Source: Alphaproteobacteria bacterium (lineage in GTDB: Bacteria > Pseudomonadota > Alphaproteobacteria > Caulobacterales > Hyphomonadaceae). From it: a DNA stretch of 64,000 bases. This document shows positions 51,709 through 61,396 of the stretch, piece after piece. Both the position numbers and the translations under genes were made by a program. Numbering within the stretch: position 1 is the first letter of the stretch; each line of letters starts with the position of its first letter. The notes below the pieces were generated by a model. The model searched no databases. It was not told the origin of the DNA and worked only from the letters and a program-made list of their open reading frames with translations. The stretch is taken from positions 1-64,000 of the forward strand of contig JAAANZ010000022.1 in the NCBI GenBank assembly GCA_009909065.1. The letters run 5' to 3'.

Positions 51709-52258
51709 GTCTCTCGTTGAAACCCTGATCGGCGCGCTCGTCGTCCTGATCGCCGTGGTGTTCCTCTGGTTTGCTCTGGCCAGCGGAAGCGAGAGCGCGG
51801 ATGCGGGCGGCGACCGGCGTGAGCTGGGCGCGCGGTTCAGCTCTGTTTCCGGGATTTCGCGCGGATCGGATGTGCGCGTGGCCGGCGTCAAGGTCGGCGT
51901 GGTCAAATCCATCTCGCTCGACAAGGAGACCAATGAGGCCCAGGTGCGACTCGCTGTCGATGAGGGGATCCGGGTTTTCGAGGATGCCGTGGCGCGTGTG
52001 CAGACCGACGGGCTGCTCGGCAGCGCCTATATAAGTCTCGACCCGGGTTATGATGCGTTCGACCTTGGCCCCGTCACGGCCTGCGGGAACAACCGGCAAC
52101 TGTTTGACGGATCGGGATGCGCGATGATCACCAATACACAGGGCAGTGTCGACCTGCTGACCCTTTTCGCGTCCTTCGCGGGCAACGGTTCCGGTGACAC
52201 GGGCAGCTCCGAGGCCGGCAGTGGCACAGGCGCCGCTACAGGAGGGTATCCGGAGTGA
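51701..52258 (+). CDS. MlaD-family (MCE) protein
   Basis: N-terminal TM, then ARFSSVSGISRGSDVRVAGVKVGVVKSISLDKETNEAQVRL...GLLGSAYISLDPG. Confidence 0.9.
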   Translation: MRESLVETLIGALVVLIAVVFLWFALASGSESADAGGDRRELGARFSSVSGISRGSDVRVAGVKVGVVKSISLDKETNEAQVRLAVDEGIRVFEDAVARVQTDGLLGSAYISLDPGYDAFDLGPVTACGNNRQLFDGSGCAMITNTQGSVDLLTLFASFAGNGSGDTGSSEAGSGTGAATGGYPE

Positions 52259-52836
52259 TCCTGACGCGGTGGATAGGCGCCATTGCGGCTGTCGGGCTTG
52301 CCGGAGGTCTCGCAGCGGCGCAGACGATGGGTGAGGATGGAAGGCCGCCTGCCGATCGCGGTGCAGAGGCGGCTTCGCAGACGGCTGAGCCGGCTGAAAA
52401 GGCGGCGGGCCCAGAGAACGAGACGGCAAATCCCGAAGACCGCTCGCGGACATGGAACAAGCGCCAGATCGCCACACTGCGCGGGCTCGACAAGATCACG
52501 GGGCGCTATCAGGACTTTCAGATGAAGGTGGGCGAGCCCCACAGGTTCGGGTCATTGCGGGTGCATTTGCGGGTCTGTTTCCAGACACCCCCAGAAGAAG
52601 TGCCCGAGAGCGCGGCATTCCTGCAGATCGATTCCCTCACCCCGATGAGCGAGGCCCTTGAGGAGCCGCCCGCAGACGAGGCACAGGAGGCCGACGAGGA
52701 GGAGCCGCGAATCTTTTCCGGCTGGATGTTTGCTTCCTCGCCGGGCCTCAATGCGCTCGAGCATCCGGTTTACGATATCTGGGTGATCGAGTGTGCACCG
52801 CCACCCCCGATGCCGGCCGTCGAGGAGGACGAGTAA
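52255..52836 (+). CDS. DUF2155-type protein
   Basis: LRGLDKITGRYQDFQMKVGEPHRFGSLRVHLRVCFQTPPEEVPESAAFLQI...FSGWMFASSPGLNALEHPVYDIWVIEC. Confidence 0.85.
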   Translation: MILTRWIGAIAAVGLAGGLAAAQTMGEDGRPPADRGAEAASQTAEPAEKAAGPENETANPEDRSRTWNKRQIATLRGLDKITGRYQDFQMKVGEPHRFGSLRVHLRVCFQTPPEEVPESAAFLQIDSLTPMSEALEEPPADEAQEADEEEPRIFSGWMFASSPGLNALEHPVYDIWVIECAPPPPMPAVEEDE

Positions 52837-52943
52837 GCCGGACTTCGCATCCGTGACGGCCGTGGGACGTAGATAACATGCCGTGCGGGGGACGGACGCA
52901 ATTTCGCGATACGCCCCGGCGCTCCCCCGACGGGAAAATCGCT

Positions 52944-53759
52944 TTACTCAGCGGCGGTCTCGGCGGCGTGGAAGTCGGTGATGAATTCCCCTTCCCCGCC
53001 GGCATTTGCATCGCCATCTGCGGTGTCGGTTTCGTCGGGTCCGTCACCGCCTTCCGGTTCGCCCGGCAGTTTGAAATCCTCGGGCACAACGTCTGACAAG
53101 AGGCCCTCGGCCTCGAGATCGGCCTTGCCGGGCAGGACCGAGAGGCTCTCAAGCCCGAAATGCTCCAGGAAGGCGTCGGTCGTCGCATAGGTGACAGGAC
53201 GGCCCGGCGTCTGGCGGCGACCCTTTATCCGGATCCAGCCGGTCTCCATCAGCGTGTCGATGATTCCCTTGGAGACCGCGACACCGCGCACCGCCTCGAT
53301 CTCGGCGCGGCTTACAGGCTGGCCATAGGCGATAATCGCCAGTGTCTCCAGCGCGGCCTGGCTGAGTTTCTTCTGCTCACGGCGTTCCTCGACAAAAAGG
53401 AAATCGAGGTCGGGCGCACTCTGGAATCGCCATTTGCCGGCCACCTCGACCAGTTCGACCCCGCGGCCGCGATACTGGCTCTTCAGGGCCATGAGGACTT
53501 CGGCGGCATCGAAACCCTGCGGCAGGATTTCGGCGATGGCTTCAGCGGCCAGCGGCTCGCCCGCGGCAAACAGGATGGCTTCGGCGCGGCGGACCGCCTC
53601 GGCCATGCCGGTGCGCGGGCCCGGACCGGCCGTAACCTTTTCAGACTGGGCAGCAGGGCGAGCATCGCCAGCGGCGCGTTTGGCAAAGGAGAGCTGGCGA
53701 ACGGCCTGGCGGATATTCTCCGGGGCATCCTCGAGACGTTCTGTATCAGGCGGTGTCAT
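52944..53759 (-). CDS. scpB: Segregation and condensation protein B, with acidic C-terminal extension
   Basis: RRAEAILFAAGEPLAAEAIAEILP, LSQAALETLAIIAYGQPVSRAEIEAVRGV, GRPVTYATTDAFLEHFGL. Confidence 0.93.
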   Translation of the reverse strand: MTPPDTERLEDAPENIRQAVRQLSFAKRAAGDARPAAQSEKVTAGPGPRTGMAEAVRRAEAILFAAGEPLAAEAIAEILPQGFDAAEVLMALKSQYRGRGVELVEVAGKWRFQSAPDLDFLFVEERREQKKLSQAALETLAIIAYGQPVSRAEIEAVRGVAVSKGIIDTLMETGWIRIKGRRQTPGRPVTYATTDAFLEHFGLESLSVLPGKADLEAEGLLSDVVPEDFKLPGEPEGGDGPDETDTADGDANAGGEGEFITDFHAAETAAE

Positions 53760-54579
53760 TGGCGGCCTCCATACTCTCGACAGGCGCGGCGCGCAGATAA
53801 AGCGGCGCAAAGTGAATCTCCTGACGCATCTCTACATCGCCGTCCCGTGTAAGTTCCAGCGCAGCGGAGAACACGGATGCAGTGACCGAACGCGTGGGCA
53901 GATCGGGTTCGATATTCCTGAGCTGGCCGCGAATGGTATCAAGACTGGCCCAGTCCTGCAGCTCGTGGCTCAGCGATTTCAGGCTGTCACGCGCGCTTTC
54001 CAGAGGCAGAACGAACTGTTTTTCGATCCTGTGCGGGGCCACTTTCGTCTTGCGGGCGCGAATACCGCCGAAAGCCTGTGTCAGGTGCCAGAGTGTGGTG
54101 TCATACTCGGTGTGCTTGACCACACGGGGCTGTTCGGGGGCGCCGCGCAGGAAGACACGTTCGCCCAGGATCGGGCCGGACATCAGCTCCTTTGCAGCCT
54201 CACGCATGGCCTCGAGCCGTCTCAGCCGGAAGGCCAGCCGCTCTGCCATGCCCTCGCTTTCCTCGCCCTCGGTCTCGACTTTCTCCGGTTTGGGCAGCAG
54301 GAGCCGGGATTTCAGATAGGCCAGCCAGGCGGCCATCAGGAGATAATCGGCGGCAAGATCGATCCGCCTGGCCTTCGCCTGGCTGATGAACTCGAGATAC
54401 TGTTCGGCCAGGGTGAGGATCGAGACCTGTAAGAGGTCCACTTTCTGTCGCCGCGCCAGCTCCAGGAGGAGGTGCAAAGGCCCCTCATAGACGCCGGTAT
54501 CGACGCAGAAGACGTCGCCGGCCTCGGCCTCGCCCGCCTCGGCCGACAGCGTATCGATGCTTACAGCTTCCTCGCTCAT
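53746..54579 (-). CDS. scpA: Segregation and condensation protein A
   Basis: YEGPLHLLLELARRQKVDLLQVSILTLAEQYLEFI, AADYLLMAAWLAYLKSRLLLP. Confidence 0.94.
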   Translation of the reverse strand: MSEEAVSIDTLSAEAGEAEAGDVFCVDTGVYEGPLHLLLELARRQKVDLLQVSILTLAEQYLEFISQAKARRIDLAADYLLMAAWLAYLKSRLLLPKPEKVETEGEESEGMAERLAFRLRRLEAMREAAKELMSGPILGERVFLRGAPEQPRVVKHTEYDTTLWHLTQAFGGIRARKTKVAPHRIEKQFVLPLESARDSLKSLSHELQDWASLDTIRGQLRNIEPDLPTRSVTASVFSAALELTRDGDVEMRQEIHFAPLYLRAAPVESMEAANDTA

Positions 54580-55622
54580 GCCAGGGCCCCGGTCGCCGGG
54601 ATCAGTTCGTCAAGACGCTCGCGCGCCGCGGCCGGATCGAATGCCCGAGGCGGCCGGGCGGCGGCGTCGGCACGCTCGGCGCGCTCCAGGGCCTCGCCCG
54701 ACAGGTCCGGCGTTGCCGCGGCGGTCTCGCGCATCCGCGCCAGGATTTCGCCCGGGTCGGACAACAGTCCCAGAGCCAGCAGCATCATATCGCAGCCCGC
54801 ATCAAGCGCCCCTGACACGCGCTCGGCAAGACGCCCGCCAAGGGCTTTCATTTCGAGGTCATCGGTCATCAGCAGGCCGTTAAAGCCGATTTTTGTGCGG
54901 ATGATGTCATTTATCACCGTTTTCGACAGGGTTGCCGGCTCTCCCGGCGCGATCGAATCATAGGCGATATGCGCTGTCATCGCCATTGGGGCATCGCTGA
55001 GCGCGGCAAACGGGGCGAAATCCGCCTCGAGCGCGTCCAGCCCTGCCTCGACATGCGGCAATTCCAGATGGCTGTCGCTGCGCGCGCGCCCATGGCCGGG
55101 AATATGCTTGATGACGCCGGCCACCCCGCCATCGGCAAGGCCTTGCAGGGCCGCCCTGCCGAGCTCGGCAATGGCGTCCGTTTGCCCGGCCAGGGCCCTG
55201 TCGCCGATCACCTCATGGCCCCCCGGAGCCGGCAGGTCGAGCACGGGGGCGCAATCGGCACGGATCCCGATTTCGTAAAGCTCGTGGGCCATCAGGCGAT
55301 GGGCGAGATAGATCGCTTCGCGGCCCGCACCGGGGTCACGCGCATGCAGCGCGCCATATGCGCAGCCTTTCGGGAAGGCCGGCCATTCCGGTGGCTTCAG
55401 CCGTGCCACCCGCCCACCTTCCTGGTCGATGAAGACGAGGCACTCACGCCCGATCGCAGACCAGATTTCCTCGACCAGTGCCCGCACCTGTGACCGGCTT
55501 TGCAGCGAGCGTCCCATGAGGATCATTCCCCAGGGGCGCGCATCGGCGAGGAAGCTGCGTTCCCCGGCGGTCAGACAAAGGCCCGAGACGGTGAGAATGG
55601 AGGCGTTTGCCGACAGGCTCAT
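54576..55622 (-). CDS. nagZ: Beta-N-acetylhexosaminidase
   Basis: VFIDQEGGRVARLKPP, GVIKHIPGHGRARSDSHLELPHV, LLMTDDLEMKAL. Confidence 0.94.
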   Translation of the reverse strand: MSLSANASILTVSGLCLTAGERSFLADARPWGMILMGRSLQSRSQVRALVEEIWSAIGRECLVFIDQEGGRVARLKPPEWPAFPKGCAYGALHARDPGAGREAIYLAHRLMAHELYEIGIRADCAPVLDLPAPGGHEVIGDRALAGQTDAIAELGRAALQGLADGGVAGVIKHIPGHGRARSDSHLELPHVEAGLDALEADFAPFAALSDAPMAMTAHIAYDSIAPGEPATLSKTVINDIIRTKIGFNGLLMTDDLEMKALGGRLAERVSGALDAGCDMMLLALGLLSDPGEILARMRETAAATPDLSGEALERAERADAAARPPRAFDPAAARERLDELIPATGALA

Positions 55623-56458
55623 CCCTTCACCACGATACAGTCGCGCCCTGATTCCTTCAGGGCCGAGCAGAATTCACCCGCGGCTTCCCGGGATCCGAAA
55701 GCCCCGGCGCGCAGGCGGAAGAAGACGCCGCGATTGCCGAGATCGGCGCGCTGTATATCCTGACGCGCCCCGCGGAAAAGCTCCTCCTGGCTGGCGAGGG
55801 CCGCGTTCCAGGCGCGCTCGGCCGCTTCCATTTTCCGGAAGGCGGCGATCTGGACAAGATACGCCCCCTGCGGATCAAAATCGAATGCCGGTTCCGGCTC
55901 GGCGTCCGGGGCGGGCTCCGGCGCAGGCAGAGCGTCTTCATCGATCGTGCCGGCATCGACCTCAGTCTCCGCGCTCTCTGCGCGCCCCTCAAGATCGGCA
56001 AGGCGGCGCACCTCCTCGTTCAGGGCATTGGGCATGCCCGTTTCGGGATCGGATGGGCCATCATCGAATTCCGGGCGTAGTTCCAGCGGCGGCCCGCCCT
56101 GAAGGATTTCCTCGGCGGTCGCAAGCTCCTGTGCGCCTTCCGGCGCCCCGCGCTGCGTGCCGTCCATTTCGTCATAGAGACGGGTGTCGAGATTCGGGGC
56201 GGGCTGGCCGCCGGCATCATCGGGCTTTCGTTTGTAGGGGCCGGCATCGGCGGTGATCACGGGCGCGGCGCCCGAACCGTCACGCACGCCCTGGCGATAG
56301 GTGTTCCAGACCACGGCGGCAAAGACGATGAGCACACCGGCGGCCAGCGCGAGTATCAGCGGGCCGCGCGCGGTTTCCTCCTCGCCCATGTCGAAGCCGC
56401 GATACTGATCATCAGGCGGCCCGAAATCCAGACGGTCATGGCTGCCTCGGTTCATCAA
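55619..56458 (-). CDS. SPOR-domain membrane protein
   Basis: N-terminal cytoplasmic region and TM (LILALAAGVLIVFAAVVW), C-terminal SPOR-like GAYLVQIAAFRKMEAAERAWNA...RAGAFGSREAAGEFCSALKESGRDCIVV. Confidence 0.88.
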   Translation of the reverse strand: MMNRGSHDRLDFGPPDDQYRGFDMGEEETARGPLILALAAGVLIVFAAVVWNTYRQGVRDGSGAAPVITADAGPYKRKPDDAGGQPAPNLDTRLYDEMDGTQRGAPEGAQELATAEEILQGGPPLELRPEFDDGPSDPETGMPNALNEEVRRLADLEGRAESAETEVDAGTIDEDALPAPEPAPDAEPEPAFDFDPQGAYLVQIAAFRKMEAAERAWNAALASQEELFRGARQDIQRADLGNRGVFFRLRAGAFGSREAAGEFCSALKESGRDCIVVKG

Positions 56459-56484
56459 TGCCCCTCGAGAATTGCCTTCAATCT

Positions 56485-56521
56485 GTTAACACTAAGGGTC
56501 TCAGCGTTAACGAGCACTAAA
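56485..56521. promoter_or_regulatory. Paired GTTAAC motifs, possible CtrA-type box
   Basis: GTTAAC at 56485-56490 and 56506-56511, 21 bp apart; TTAACGAGCACTAAA approximates TTAA-N7-TTAA; upstream of SPOR gene. Confidence 0.4.
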
Positions 56522-56582
56522 TTTCGCTGCGCCCGGCGGGCAGATTATGCGGCGATTCTGGCCAAATCGTGCCGGCTGGTTC

Positions 56583-57767
56583 TCAGAACATGGGTTCGAG
56601 ATTGAACAGCCGCCTGTGCTCCTCGATGGCGAAACTGTCCGTCATGCCGGCGATATAGTCGCAGACAATACGCGCCCGGCGCGCACCCGACACCTGTTCG
56701 CAGTCCTGTCGCCAGGGCGGGGGCAGGGTTTCGGGTTCCTCAAGGAAAAGATCGAACAGATCCCTGAGGATCCGCTTGGCCTGGCTGCGCATGCGATTGA
56801 CCCGGTAATGCTTGTACATGCGTTCATGAAGAAAGGCTCGCAGGGCCCTCTGGCGCTGGTCGTGGTCTGACGAAAACGCGACGACGGGGCGCGCGTTGAG
56901 GCGCACCTCCTGCACGTCTTGCGGTTTGTCCTCGCCCACGCGCCGCCGGGTCTCTTCGGTGAGGTCGTTGATCCAGATCCCGATCAGCCGGCGCACCGCC
57001 TCATAGGCGATACGACGCTCGTCCAGCGCCGGATAGTCAAGGCGGACCTGGCGAAAGACATCACCGACAAGCGGAATGTCCATGAGATCGTCGATCGTGA
57101 ACAGCCCGGCTGACAGGCCGTCATCAATGTCGTGATTGTTATAGGCGATATCGTCCGACAGGGCCGCGACCTGCGCCTCGGGTCCGGCAAAGGTGTGCAG
57201 TTCCAGGTCTTCAAGGCGGCCAAAGTCGCGAAAGGCGGCCGGCAGGTCGTCGAGCCGGCTTTCCGGCGTCAGGAGCGGCCCGTTATGCTTGACCAGCCCT
57301 TCGAGCGTCTCCCAGCAAAGATTGAGGCCATCAAAGTCGGGATAACGCGCCTCCAGGCGCGTGACGACGCGCAATGTCTGGGCGTTGTGATCGAAGCCGT
57401 CATAGTCCTGCATGCAGGCGTCGAGCTGGTCTTCCCCGGCATGGCCGAACGGAGGATGGCCGACATCATGCACGAGTGCGAGCGCCTCGGCGAGGTCTTC
57501 GTCCAGGGCCAGGGTGCGGGCAATCGAACGGGCGATCTGGGCGACTTCCAGGGAATGGGTCAGGCGTGTGCGGTAATGATCCCCCTCATGGGCGACGAAA
57601 ACCTGGGTCTTCTGCTTGAGGCGACGGAACGCGCTGGCATGAATGATCCGGTCGCGGTCCCGCTGGAAAGGGGTGCGCGTGGCCGAGGGCGCCTCATCAT
57701 GAAAACGCCCGCGTGCGCGGGCCGGATCGCTGGCCCAGCAGGCAATGGTTCGAATGGGCTTTTCCAA
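56583..57767 (-). CDS. dgt: dGTP triphosphohydrolase-like protein
   Basis: [61 protein letters not shown]. Confidence 0.94.
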   Translation of the reverse strand: MEKPIRTIACWASDPARARGRFHDEAPSATRTPFQRDRDRIIHASAFRRLKQKTQVFVAHEGDHYRTRLTHSLEVAQIARSIARTLALDEDLAEALALVHDVGHPPFGHAGEDQLDACMQDYDGFDHNAQTLRVVTRLEARYPDFDGLNLCWETLEGLVKHNGPLLTPESRLDDLPAAFRDFGRLEDLELHTFAGPEAQVAALSDDIAYNNHDIDDGLSAGLFTIDDLMDIPLVGDVFRQVRLDYPALDERRIAYEAVRRLIGIWINDLTEETRRRVGEDKPQDVQEVRLNARPVVAFSSDHDQRQRALRAFLHERMYKHYRVNRMRSQAKRILRDLFDLFLEEPETLPPPWRQDCEQVSGARRARIVCDYIAGMTDSFAIEEHRRLFNLEPMF

Positions 57768-57795
57768 ACCGCTTTCCTTTCCTATATTACCGCGT

Positions 57796-58122
57796 ATGAG
57801 CGATGTGACACTAACTCAATCGGCGGCCGACCGCATTAATGCGATTCTGGCGAAACAGCCCGGAGCGGCCGCACTCCGGGTGGCTATCGACGGGGGCGGG
57901 TGTTCCGGTTTTTCCTATCGGTTCGATTTCGCCGAGACGGTTGACGCGGCCGACACGGTTGTCGAGCGTGACGGGGCCCGGGTCGTGATCGACGAGATGA
58001 GTCTGGAACTCCTGAGCGGCTCGGAAATCGATTTTTCCACCGAACTGATCGGCGCAGCATTCCGCATCAACAATCCGAACGCCACCGCGGCCTGCGGCTG
58101 CGGCACCAGTTTTTCCATCTGA
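57796..58122 (+). CDS. erpA: HesB/ErpA-family iron-sulfur cluster insertion protein
   Basis: [36 protein letters not shown]. Confidence 0.92.
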   Translation: MSDVTLTQSAADRINAILAKQPGAAALRVAIDGGGCSGFSYRFDFAETVDAADTVVERDGARVVIDEMSLELLSGSEIDFSTELIGAAFRINNPNATAACGCGTSFSI

Positions 58123-58217
58123 CTGCGTCGGGCCGGCTGCAAATAATCTGATTGTCATGTGGCCTTCAGGTCACAACCGGCTAGAGTGCACGGGCAGTGA
58201 CCGTGTGAGAGTTTCCG

Positions 58218-58769
58218 ATGCCCCGTTTTCTTCCCCCTTTCCTGGCTGTCTTCGTCCTCGCCCCCATGGCCCCGCCCATGGCCGATGAAACGCCGCCGGA
58301 CCTGCTGCGCCTTCCCGGTGAGGGAGAACTCAAGGAGCCGGAGCGTGCGGGCGGCCCGCGCGCTCGGCTGCTTCCCGGTGGGGGACTGTTCGTCAGTTTC
58401 GATACCAATCGCGATGGTAAGGTTTCCATGGCGGAAATTGATGTGGGCATCCGCAAGGCCTTCGAAACGGCAGACGCCGACGGGAACGGGGTTCTCACGG
58501 CGCTGGAACAGCAGGATTGGGCCAGCCAGCTGCCCACCCGCGACCAGACACTGGCCAACCCGGTCCGCTTCGATCCGAATCTGGATCGGCGTGTCAGTGC
58601 CGAGGAATTCGCCGATGTGATCCTCGGTCTGGCAAGCGATTATCGCGAAGAGCAAAGCGAGATCATCGAGATTGCCGCGCTGAAAGCCCCGCCACGGCGC
58701 GAGGCGGCCCGGGCCCGCCTCGAGCGACGCCGTGAACAGGCGCAGGACCGGGCGCGGCGCGGCTCATGA
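58218..58769 (+). CDS. Secreted EF-hand protein
   Basis: EF-hand-like loops DTNRDGKVSMAEI, DADGNGVLTALEQ, DPNLDRRVSAEEF after a signal peptide. Confidence 0.8.
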   Translation: MPRFLPPFLAVFVLAPMAPPMADETPPDLLRLPGEGELKEPERAGGPRARLLPGGGLFVSFDTNRDGKVSMAEIDVGIRKAFETADADGNGVLTALEQQDWASQLPTRDQTLANPVRFDPNLDRRVSAEEFADVILGLASDYREEQSEIIEIAALKAPPRREAARARLERRREQAQDRARRGS

Positions 58770-58780
58770 TGAAAAGCCTG

Positions 58781-58888
58781 CTCGCGCATCTTCAATTCAA
58801 TCAGAACCAGTGAAGATGCACTAGTTGCTTGTTTTTGCGCATTTTCTTGACGCGAACCGGTTCCCACTTTGCTTGAAAAGCCTGCTAG
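58781..58888. repeat. Dispersed two-hairpin intergenic repeat, copy B
   Basis: CTCGCGCATCTTCA / TGAAGATGCACTAG arms, TTTTTGCGCATTTTCTTGACGCGAACCGGTTCCCACTTTGCTTGAAAAGCCTGCTAG; closely matches copy A. Confidence 0.85.
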
Positions 58889-59178
58889 GTCTCGGGCGGC
58901 GAGGGATCGCGTTCGCCGAACCCGTCTGCCACGAGACTGGCAAGCGCAGTGACGGCCTCCTGCGCGTCCGGCCCCTCGGCCATGATCTCGATCTCGCAGT
59001 CCTTTGCCCCGACGAGCAGCAACAGGTCCATGATGGAGCGGGCATCCGCGCTGGTGGCCTCATGGTTGACCGTTATGCGCGACTCGAATTGCGAGGCCAT
59101 GCGTGAAAAAGCGGCTGCGGCGCGGGCGTGCAGACCTTTCGTGTTCACGATCCGGACACGCTGACCTGCTAATCCCAT
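58885..59178 (-). CDS. HPr-family phosphocarrier protein
   Basis: VRIVNTKGLHARAAAAFSRMASQFES...SIMDLLLLVGAKDCEIEI. Confidence 0.93.
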   Translation of the reverse strand: MGLAGQRVRIVNTKGLHARAAAAFSRMASQFESRITVNHEATSADARSIMDLLLLVGAKDCEIEIMAEGPDAQEAVTALASLVADGFGERDPSPPET

Positions 59179-59188
59179 ATTCCGACCG

Positions 59189-59590
59189 TCAGGCTGTTTT
59201 CAGGAGCTGGGAGGCGATGGAGATATATTTACGTCCGGCTTCGGCCGCGATCTCGGCCGCCTCGTCCAGGGTCATGTCCTTGCGCACTTCGGCCAGCTTG
59301 ATCAGCATGGGCAGGTTGACGCCGGCCAGGACCTCGATCTGGCCGGCTTTCATCACCGATATGGCGAGGTTCGATGGCGTGCCGCCGAACATGTCGGTGA
59401 GAATGATCACGCCAGCCCCGTCATCGCACGCCTTGGCCGTGTCGCGGATCTGCTCGCGCCGTGCCTCGATATCGTCCTCGGCCTCGATCGCGATCGAGCG
59501 GAACCGGCGCTGCTCGCCGACAACATGCTCTGTCGCCGCGACAAGTTCACGGGCGAGATTTCCATGGCTGACCACGACGATGCCGATCAT
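59189..59590 (-). CDS. PTS EIIA (mannose-type) protein
   Basis: MIGIVVVSHGNLARELVAATEHVVG, GVIILTDMFGGTPSNLA. Confidence 0.93.
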   Translation of the reverse strand: MIGIVVVSHGNLARELVAATEHVVGEQRRFRSIAIEAEDDIEARREQIRDTAKACDDGAGVIILTDMFGGTPSNLAISVMKAGQIEVLAGVNLPMLIKLAEVRKDMTLDEAAEIAAEAGRKYISIASQLLKTA

Positions 59591-59661
59591 TGACGCCCTG
59601 CCTGCTCCAAGATGTGACAATCGTCACGCTGCCACAGCGGACCGGGGGGTCAAGCGCGGAT

Positions 59662-61296
59662 TCATCGCGAGACGCCCGCCGGCAGTTCGATCCCGGCCGG
59701 TGCGCCGGGGCCCAGCGGCAGCCCGAGAAACACCCAGACCATCATCAGGGCCACGCCGAGTGCGAGCATCCAGATGGAGTAGGGGATCATCGTGGCGGTC
59801 AGGCTGCCCAGGCCGAAATCCTTCTGCCAGCGCTGCGCAAAGACCAGGATCAGGGGAAAATAGACCATCAGCGGCGTGATGATGTTCGTCGCCCCGTCGC
59901 CGACCCTGTAGGCGGCCGTGGCGCCCTCGGGGCTGATCCCGAGCAGCATCAGCATCGGCACGAAGACCGGTGCGAGAAGCGCCCATTTCGCGCTGGCCGA
60001 GCCGACAAACAGGTTGAGCACGCCGGTCAGTATGACCAGGAGGCCGAGGACGACCGGCAGGGGCAGGCCGCTGGAGCGGATGGCGTCGGCGCCGTGAACG
60101 GCCGTGATCAGGCCGAGATTCGACCAGCCGAACATCGCCACGAAATGCGCCGCGGCGAAGGCGAGCACGAGATAATAGCCCATATCCTTCATCGCCTCGC
60201 TCATCATGGCCACGAGGTCACGGTGATTGTTGATCGTGTTGGCTGCGGCGCCGTAGGCCCACCCGGCGGCCAGGAACAGGACCAGGAAGCCAGCCACGAG
60301 CGAGCGGAAGAACGGGTTGAGCCGGTCGAACCATTGCTGCTCGGCGATCTGTGCGGCCGGCATGCCGTCTGCGGCGAAATCGGCATCCGTGAGATAGAGC
60401 GGCGTGCCCGGCCCGAGTGTCATCAGGGCCCACAGCGCCACCACGCCGAGCACGGCCAGCCCGGCCATGCGCAGACCCCTGATCTGCTCGGCGGTGAGCG
60501 GGTCGTCCTCGTGTCCGTAATCATGGGCGTGTTCCGGGCCCGGCGCCCAGGTGCCCAGCCGCGGCTCGATGACCCGGTCCGTGACGAACCAGATGACCGG
60601 AAGATACAGCATCAGGAGCGCGATGATGAAATAGGTATTGCCGGCGATATTGACGCTCCAGCCGGCATCGATGGAACTGGCCGTATAGGCGGTCTCGGTG
60701 ATGCCGAACAGGAGCGCATCGAGCTGGCCCGGGGCGACATTCGCCGAAAATCCCCCGGAGACGCCGGCAAAGGCCGCCGCGATCCCGGCAAGCGGATGGC
60801 GCCCGGCCGAGGCGAAGATGATCGCCGCCAGCGGGATCATCACCACATACCCGGCGTCTGCGGCATGGTTCGACAGCATCGCGACCAGGGCGACCAGCGG
60901 GGTCAGCATGGTTTTCGGCGCACCGCGCACGGCGCCGCGAATGGCGCTGGCAAACAGGCCGGAACGCTCGGCGACGCCGGCGCCCAGCATGACGACGAGC
61001 ACATAGCCGAGCGGATGGAAATGCGTGAAGGTCGCGGGCATCTCGACCCACAGGCGCTGGATATTCTCCGGGGCGAGCAGGCTGACGGCGCGCACCACCA
61101 CCGGCTCGCCGGTATCGGTGACCCGGGTCGGATGAGTTGCGGCCACGCCTGTCAGCGCGCAGATCACGGAGACCGCCACCAGCGCGAGGATCAGGTAGAA
61201 GAAGATGAAGACCGGATCGGGCAGCCGGTTGCCGGTCCGCTCGACCCAGCCCAGGAACCCTTTCTGCGCGCCGCCTGCGCCCACTGCCTCGCTCAT
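59662..61296 (-). CDS. AbgT-family transporter
   Basis: ERTGNRLPDPVFIFFYLILALV, FHPLGYVLVVMLGAGVAERSGLF, GDGATNIITPLMVYFPLIL. Confidence 0.92.
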   Translation of the reverse strand: MSEAVGAGGAQKGFLGWVERTGNRLPDPVFIFFYLILALVAVSVICALTGVAATHPTRVTDTGEPVVVRAVSLLAPENIQRLWVEMPATFTHFHPLGYVLVVMLGAGVAERSGLFASAIRGAVRGAPKTMLTPLVALVAMLSNHAADAGYVVMIPLAAIIFASAGRHPLAGIAAAFAGVSGGFSANVAPGQLDALLFGITETAYTASSIDAGWSVNIAGNTYFIIALLMLYLPVIWFVTDRVIEPRLGTWAPGPEHAHDYGHEDDPLTAEQIRGLRMAGLAVLGVVALWALMTLGPGTPLYLTDADFAADGMPAAQIAEQQWFDRLNPFFRSLVAGFLVLFLAAGWAYGAAANTINNHRDLVAMMSEAMKDMGYYLVLAFAAAHFVAMFGWSNLGLITAVHGADAIRSSGLPLPVVLGLLVILTGVLNLFVGSASAKWALLAPVFVPMLMLLGISPEGATAAYRVGDGATNIITPLMVYFPLILVFAQRWQKDFGLGSLTATMIPYSIWMLALGVALMMVWVFLGLPLGPGAPAGIELPAGVSR

Positions 61297-61396
61297 GGCT
61301 TCCTGCCTCCCCGCTGGATCAATCCGGATAATCGCCCGACACGCTAATCAATGCCGCGCGCTTGTCGATGGGCGCACTGTTCGAGGGCCCCGTTCT

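Noticed and set aside
59590-61347. 585-aa plus-strand ORF opposite the AbgT transporter
   Set aside because: Low-complexity His/Asp/Arg/Gly-rich translation typical of antisense frames in high-GC DNA; the minus strand has a clear transporter
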